DNA of 64,000 nucleotides from Xanthomonas hortorum. GTDB lineage: Bacteria > Pseudomonadota > Gammaproteobacteria > Xanthomonadales > Xanthomonadaceae. Below are positions 59,336 through 64,000 of this stretch, one piece after another (positions within the stretch are counted from its first letter, which is position 1; each line of letters starts with the position of its first letter). The stretch spans positions 1,798,001-1,862,000 of the forward strand of contig NZ_CP101417.1 of NCBI RefSeq assembly GCF_024339125.1, in the 5' to 3' direction. A model generated the notes under the pieces. The model was not told where the DNA came from, did no database searches, and was given only the letters and a program-made list of their open reading frames with translations. The translations under genes and the position numbers were made by a program.

Positions 59336-60901
59336 TCATGCCGCCGGGGTGGCGAGCACCGGAGTGGCAGGCAGCCGCGTAGCCGGCTCGGGCAATGGCG
59401 GAGCGGGGCAGTAGCGCCGCAGAAAGTCCGCATGCGCGGGCAGCCGTACCAATGCCGCATCGACCCGCGTGCGGATGTTCTCGAGAAAATGATTGAGTTC
59501 GGCATCGCCCATCAGGTCGGCCACCGGGTGGTGCTGCTTCGGCGTAATGCCCTGGCCCAGCATCACCTGCACCCACGAGTTCTCGGCAAACAGTTCGTTG
59601 GCCTGATGGAACACCCGCCCGCTCTGGCGGAACAGCTCCACCCGATGCCGCAGCGTGTCGGGGATCTCCATCGCCGCGCAATCGCGCCAGAACGGCGTGT
59701 CGCGACGGTCGGTGACGTGGTAGTGCAGGATCACGAAATCGCGGATATGGGTGATTTCTTCGGCCGCCTGGCGGTTGTATTCGGCGATATCGCTATCGTT
59801 GATGACCTGCGGAAAGGTCTGCATCAAACGGATGATGCCGCGCTGGATCAGATGGATGTTGGTCGATTCCAACGGCTCCAGAAACCCGCTGGCCAGGCCC
59901 AGCGCCACGCAGTTCTTTTCCCACACCCGATGCCGCTGGTTCGGGGTGAAACGCAGTGCGCGCGGCTCGGTGAGCGCGCGGCCAGTGAGATTGCGCTGCA
60001 AGACCTGCGCAGCGCTGTCCTGGTCCATGTAGCGGCTGGAATACACGATGCCGTTGCCCACCCGGTGCTGCAGCGGAATGCGCCACATCCAGCCGGCCAG
60101 ATCGGCGCGCGAGCGGGTGTAGGGCACCGGAGCACCAACCGATTCTGTCTGCACTGCCAGCGCGCTGTCGGCAAATAACCAGTGCGACCAATCGTCCGCG
60201 CCCACGCCCAGCGTCTTGCCGATCAACAGGCCGGCAAAGCCGGTGCAATCCAGAAACAGATCGCCTTCCACCCGCGTGCCGTTTTTCAGCGTCAGCGCAG
60301 TGAGATAGCCGCTATGGGCGTCGGTCTCCACGTGACCGATGCGCCCTTCGATACGTTGTACGCCGAAGCCTTCGCTGAAGCGGCGCAGGAATCGCGCGTA
60401 CAGACCGGCATCCAGGTGATAGGCGTAATTCATGCCGCCGTTGGGCAGGTGCGCAAAGCGGCCTTCCTGCGCGGCGCGCAGCTCAAGACAGTAGTCGCCG
60501 AAGTCGCGCGCCACGCCGCGCTGCCGGCCTTTCAGCCAGAAATGCTGGAAGCCCGCGCTCCAGTGATCGGTGCCGGTATGGCCGAACGAGTGGATGTAGT
60601 GCCGGTCGACATCGCGCCAATGCTCGAAGCCGATGCCGAGCTTGATGGTGGCCTGCGTGGCGGCCATGAACGCGGCCTCGTCGATCTCCAGCAGGCGGTG
60701 GAAGGTGACCAGGCTGGGGATGGTGGCTTCGCCCACGCCTACCGTGCCGATCTCGTCCGATTCCACCACGGTGATCTGCAGTTGCTTGCCCAGCACTTTC
60801 GACAAGGCCGCAGCGGCCATCCAGCCGGCAGTGCCGCCACCGGCGATGACGACGCGCCGCACCGGGCGCTGTCGTGGGTCGGAAGCGTGGGTGTCGGACA
60901 T
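59336..60901 (-). CDS. Tryptophan halogenase-family flavoprotein
   Basis: Protein of 521 aa. The FAD motif is GGGTAG (21-26), GVGEATIP is at 55-62, the halogenase Lys is Lys87 in IKLGIGFEHW, and the WxWxIP signature appears as WMWRIP near residue 275. Both halogenase hallmarks are present. In xanthomonads and Caulobacter such genes stand beside SapC, cupin and TonB-receptor genes of carbohydrate loci, where their substrate is unknown. It precedes the cupin gene by 10 bases. Confidence 0.88.
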   Translation of the reverse strand: MSDTHASDPRQRPVRRVVIAGGGTAGWMAAAALSKVLGKQLQITVVESDEIGTVGVGEATIPSLVTFHRLLEIDEAAFMAATQATIKLGIGFEHWRDVDRHYIHSFGHTGTDHWSAGFQHFWLKGRQRGVARDFGDYCLELRAAQEGRFAHLPNGGMNYAYHLDAGLYARFLRRFSEGFGVQRIEGRIGHVETDAHSGYLTALTLKNGTRVEGDLFLDCTGFAGLLIGKTLGVGADDWSHWLFADSALAVQTESVGAPVPYTRSRADLAGWMWRIPLQHRVGNGIVYSSRYMDQDSAAQVLQRNLTGRALTEPRALRFTPNQRHRVWEKNCVALGLASGFLEPLESTNIHLIQRGIIRLMQTFPQVINDSDIAEYNRQAAEEITHIRDFVILHYHVTDRRDTPFWRDCAAMEIPDTLRHRVELFRQSGRVFHQANELFAENSWVQVMLGQGITPKQHHPVADLMGDAELNHFLENIRTRVDAALVRLPAHADFLRRYCPAPPLPEPATRLPATPVLATPAA

Positions 60902-60911
60902 GATGAAATCC

Positions 60912-61925
60912 TCAGCGATTCAGGCGTTGCAGCAAGCGTGCGCGCAAGCTGCGGGCACGGGTCTCGTCCATCGGCGCCAGCACGCCGCGCGCCGCCTCCG
61001 GTACATGCGCAGCGGTGCGCGTGTCGGCATCGAACACGTAATGCTCGAATACGTCCTGCCAGATCGCGCGTTGCTCTGCTGGCAGGTCGCGGATGGTGAG
61101 CAGCGCCAGCATCAGCGCGTTCATCGGCGAATCCATATAGGCCGGGCTCTGCCGCCACCAGAAATTCACCAGCACGTTGAAGGACTCCAGCGCTTCGATG
61201 TGATGCCACCACATGCTGGGAATGAACAACGCATCGCCCGGTCCCAACTCGGCCACCAATGCGTGTTCCAGCGCCTGCGCATAGCGTGGAAAACGCTGCA
61301 GATCCGGCGCGGCGATATCCACCAGGCTGACCGGCTGCCCGGCCGGGGTGAGATCGAGCGGGCCGATGTAGAGATTGGCCAGTTGCGTGGGCGGAAACAG
61401 GGTGAAGCGGCGGCGCCCGGCGACCACGCAGGCCAGGTTGTCGGGCAGGTCCTGATGGGCGGCAATGCGGGTGCGGTTGCCGATCCAGATGCTGGCCAGT
61501 GGTTCGCTCTGCGGCAGGGCGATCGGGTTGTGCGAGCGCAGGCCGGGCAGGTAAGTGTCCAGCGTGGTGGAGCCGACGTAGATCGCCGGTGGCTGCGGCT
61601 TATGCAGATCGCGCAGCAAGGTCTCCAGCACCACACTTAGCGGCACGCGCTCGGGGCGGAAGTTGAAGCCGCTCATGTCCCCGTTGTAGAAGAAGCGCCC
61701 ACCGATTTCCGGCGGACCGACCTGCGCCACCACCGCCTCGCCGCGATCGAAACCGCGCAGGTACGCGGCCGCAGCGTGCGCAGAGGTGGCGCCGGCCTGC
61801 GCCAGCGGCCAGTCGCGGACCAGCCCGCGCAATACCAACGGCGTTGTCGAGCGCAGCACGGCTGGGTCCAGCTGTTGCGGGTCCAGTCCGTGCAATTCTT
61901 CGATGGCGCGCGGCTCAGCCAGCAT
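60912..61925 (-). CDS. Cupin-like (JmjC-type, cupin_8) dioxygenase
   Basis: Protein of 337 aa. The open frame starts further upstream, but ATG 61925 overlaps the SapC stop by 11 bases and gives MLAEPRAIEELHGL. The Fe(II) site HxD is His157/Asp159 (AAHQDLPDN) and the distal His lies in MWWHHIEAL (241/242). This is the cupin_8/FIH-like 2-oxoglutarate hydroxylase fold. Its substrate is unknown; the neighbouring halogenase and SapC genes are its constant companions. Confidence 0.85.
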   Translation of the reverse strand: MLAEPRAIEELHGLDPQQLDPAVLRSTTPLVLRGLVRDWPLAQAGATSAHAAAAYLRGFDRGEAVVAQVGPPEIGGRFFYNGDMSGFNFRPERVPLSVVLETLLRDLHKPQPPAIYVGSTTLDTYLPGLRSHNPIALPQSEPLASIWIGNRTRIAAHQDLPDNLACVVAGRRRFTLFPPTQLANLYIGPLDLTPAGQPVSLVDIAAPDLQRFPRYAQALEHALVAELGPGDALFIPSMWWHHIEALESFNVLVNFWWRQSPAYMDSPMNALMLALLTIRDLPAEQRAIWQDVFEHYVFDADTRTAAHVPEAARGVLAPMDETRARSLRARLLQRLNR

Positions 61926-62616
61926 GGCGGCGCTGCATGCGGTCGAGCAGATGGCGGAACTGCGCGATCGAGGCCACCGCCATGTACAGCGGTTCCAGAT
62001 CGCCGTGTCGGTGCAACTCGAGCAACGCCGCATCGTCGAGCGCGCGCAGGCGTTCTTCGTGCACGGCGTAGAGCCCTGCCAGGCGGCATTCCAGGCCGTT
62101 TTCCAGCGTGGCCTCGAACACGAACGGTTCCAGCAGATCGTAGCTGAGCAAGCGTGCGACGAAGGCCTCGCTCGCCGCCAGGCCATCATGCAAGGTGCGC
62201 AACACCTGGCTGATGCGGTCGAGAAACTCGCTGGTGCCGCCGTGTTCGCGAAACAGCAGCTCGCCGTCGGTGCGGCTGATGCGCGGGCTGTCCAGATCCA
62301 CGTGCACCATCGGTCCGTCCGCTTGCTCGCCGATCAGGAATGGTTGGCGCTGAATCGCCAGCGGCACGTACGGCGCATCCCAGCGTGCACCGTCCAGAAA
62401 CAGGTTTTCGCCCAGGCGCAGGCCCAGCAACGCCAGCGGCTGAAAACTGCGCTCGCCATTGCGATGGAACACGATCGGGTACTGCGCTTGCAGCTGGCGA
62501 AATTCCTGCGGAAACGTCGCAGCCGACATCACGTCATCGCCGAAGGCGGCGCCGTGCGTGGTGATCACGCGCAGATCGCGGTGATCGAGATTGTTCAACA
62601 ACACGGCATTGGTCAT
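61915..62616 (-). CDS. SapC family protein
   Basis: Protein of 233 aa starting MTNAVLLNNLDHRDLRVITT. It matches the SapC-related family (PF07277 type): FPQEFRQLQAQYPIVFHRNG, FLDGARWDAPYVPLAIQRQP, and FLIGEQADGPMVHVDLDSPR. Its role is unknown. In xanthomonads it accompanies TonB receptors, cupins and halogenases of carbohydrate uptake loci. It is the first gene of the cupin/halogenase set after the receptor. Confidence 0.85.
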   Translation of the reverse strand: MTNAVLLNNLDHRDLRVITTHGAAFGDDVMSAATFPQEFRQLQAQYPIVFHRNGERSFQPLALLGLRLGENLFLDGARWDAPYVPLAIQRQPFLIGEQADGPMVHVDLDSPRISRTDGELLFREHGGTSEFLDRISQVLRTLHDGLAASEAFVARLLSYDLLEPFVFEATLENGLECRLAGLYAVHEERLRALDDAALLELHRHGDLEPLYMAVASIAQFRHLLDRMQRRHAG

Positions 62617-62730
62617 GGGGGAAAGTGACACATCACGCGGGGCGCGTGGCCCATGCTTGGACAGTTGCTTCGGCGTGGCAAGTCCCGGATGCAACACATC
62701 CGGGAAACGCAAAGAGAGCGTCGTGCTAGA

Positions 62731-62760
62731 CGCTCCGGCAGACTCGCTGCCGGGAGCGCT
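62731..62760 (-). terminator. Candidate terminator after the TonB receptor
   Basis: Read on the minus strand, GCTCCCGGCAG pairs with CTGCCGGAGC around CGAGT with one bulge. It lies 35 bases past the receptor stop. No strong T-run follows, so it may be a processing or attenuation stem. Confidence 0.4.
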
Positions 62761-62794
62761 TAAAAGCGCATCACTGCATGAGCAAAGCGCGGCC

Positions 62795-64000
62795 TCACCA
62801 GAACTTGTAGCGCACGCCCAACATGTAGCGCGGTCCGGTCTGGGTGGCATAGACGATCTGGTTCGGGTGACGGCCATGCTGGCGCTGCACCTCGTCGGTG
62901 AGGTTGATCGCCTCCAGGCTCAACGACAGGTTCTCGGTCCATTGATACCCGACGCTCAGATCCAGCTGGCCGTAGGCTTCGGTATAGACCGGGTTGGGCT
63001 GGCCGCTGCCGTCGAAACGTGCGGCCAGGAATTCGTCGCGCCAGTTGTAGGCCGCACGCACCTGCCACTTGTCGCGGTCGTAGAAGCCGACCACGTTGGC
63101 CGAATCGCTCAGGCCTTCCAGCGCGAACTGCTCGCCGATCACTGCGTTGTTGTAGGTCAGCCCGGAGTCGACCATGGTGTAGTTGGCCGACACGCCGAAG
63201 CCGCTGTCGCCGAACATGTGCTGCAGGTTGAACTCCCAGCCATCCAGCGAGGCCGAGCGCTGGTTGGCCGGCGCGGTGATGGCGAAGTTGGCCACCGGGT
63301 CGCCGGGCTGCCCGCTGATCACGCCGGTGGCATTGCCGTTGGCATCGTCGGCTCCGCGCACCACGCCGGGCGCGCCGCCGCGGTTGCGGAAGATGTAGTT
63401 GCGGATACAGGTCAGGTCGGCCGAGGCGCAGCCGTTGCCCAGCGCTTCGTTCCAGTACGCACCGCCCACCGGGGTGTTCAACCCCAGCGAGGTGTCGTTG
63501 CGCGTGGTCACGCCGATGTAGTTGTCGATGTTCTTGCGGAAGAAGCCCACCGAGGCGTAGCTGGCATCGCTGTAGTACCACTCCAGCGAGAAATCGATGT
63601 TGTGCGAGAGCAGCGGCTTCAGGCCGGGGTTGCCTTCCTGGCCGGTGCCGCCTTCCAGGCGCGCGATCTGGTTGAGCGTCTGCCCGCCCTGGATATCGCC
63701 CCAGCCGGGCCGGCCGATGGTTTCGCCGTAGCTGCCGCGCAGCACCAGGTCCTCGGTGAGCTTGAAGCTCAGGTCCAGGCTGGGCAGCCAGTATTCGTAC
63801 TTGCCGCTGCCGCTGGCGAACGCCGAATCGGCCAGGCGGATCGGCAACTCGTTGTTGGCGACCCAGTCGATGCCGACGGCCACCGGCACCAGCGCCTGCG
63901 CGTCCACCTTGGTTTCTTCGTAACGCACACCGGCGGCCAGGCTGATCGGCACGCGCAGATCGTCCCAGCTGTTGTTCCACTGCAGGTAGGCGTTCTTGGA
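62795..64000 (-). CDS. TonB-dependent receptor, C-terminal part
   Basis: The gene is cut by the right edge; 401 C-terminal residues are visible and the frame stays open to position 64000. Outer-membrane barrel features include alternating aromatic strands, YTEAYGQLDLSVGYQWTENL, and a C-terminal GVRYKFW with the terminal aromatic residue. Strands of the type NAYLQWNNSWDD and DLSFKLTEDLVLRGSYGETI are typical of xanthomonad carbohydrate-type receptors. It is followed by SapC, cupin and halogenase genes. Signal and plug domains lie outside the window. Confidence 0.88.
   Translation of the reverse strand, partial: SKNAYLQWNNSWDDLRVPISLAAGVRYEETKVDAQALVPVAVGIDWVANNELPIRLADSAFASGSGKYEYWLPSLDLSFKLTEDLVLRGSYGETIGRPGWGDIQGGQTLNQIARLEGGTGQEGNPGLKPLLSHNIDFSLEWYYSDASYASVGFFRKNIDNYIGVTTRNDTSLGLNTPVGGAYWNEALGNGCASADLTCIRNYIFRNRGGAPGVVRGADDANGNATGVISGQPGDPVANFAITAPANQRSASLDGWEFNLQHMFGDSGFGVSANYTMVDSGLTYNNAVIGEQFALEGLSDSANVVGFYDRDKWQVRAAYNWRDEFLAARFDGSGQPNPVYTEAYGQLDLSVGYQWTENLSLSLEAINLTDEVQRQHGRHPNQIVYATQTGPRYMLGVRYKFW

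Overview
The window is high-GC, gene-dense gammaproteobacterial chromosome. It is almost certainly Xanthomonas or a very close xanthomonad. The strongest evidence is an arylpolyene (xanthomonadin) pigment cluster at 0-11.5 kb, supported by xanthomonad-type REP palindromes, several TonB-dependent receptors, and a SapC/cupin/halogenase carbohydrate-type locus at the right edge. No rRNA, tRNA, CRISPR array or prophage was found.

Layout. 0-5 kb (+): a cut acyltransferase, a LolA-like protein, an RND/MMPL exporter, a hotdog dehydratase and a ketoreductase. 7.1-11.5 kb (-): a four-gene translationally coupled operon of ketosynthase, chain-length-factor-like ketosynthase, glycosyltransferase and flavin halogenase-like oxidoreductase. 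The two pigment arms converge on a repeat-rich gap holding a 1256-bp IS110-family element. 11.7-31.8 kb: YcgL, a giant membrane-anchored ankyrin protein, a YecR lipoprotein, GH15 plus glucose-6-phosphate dehydrogenase, a Kef-type antiporter, MgtE, a Fur-box-associated DUF4198/EF-hand/TonB receptor operon, a Pat-type acetyltransferase and a DUF475 membrane protein. 31.8-32.6 kb: a tandem array of structured repeats, then the ribonucleotide reductase locus nrdA-nrdB-flavodoxin-thioredoxin (33.2-38 kb). 38-45 kb: housekeeping genes, an ABC-2 exporter coupled to a DUF3800 protein, and a ferredoxin-NADP reductase. 45-54 kb: an AraC/GlxA regulator divergent from a siderophore-type receptor and PepSY reductase, the dmeR/dmeF metal-efflux pair with a perfect operator, a GH39 enzyme and a membrane protein/XRE pair. 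54-64 kb: a lipoprotein hydrolase, a Nat-type ABC exporter, a TonB-domain lipoprotein, and a tryptophan-halogenase-like/cupin/SapC/TonB-receptor locus that runs off the right edge.

Most notable result. The IS110 element lies inside one copy of a 112-bp stem-loop repeat present five times in the window. Its upstream non-coding end can be folded by eye into a complete bridge RNA. The target loop carries one guide that reads the left half of that repeat's target and another that reads its right half, overlapping on a CT core. The donor loop matches the element's own two ends. The target repeat belongs to a modular family (bodies A and B) with compensatory stem changes, a 207-bp tandem array, and one locus where body A is cleanly missing.
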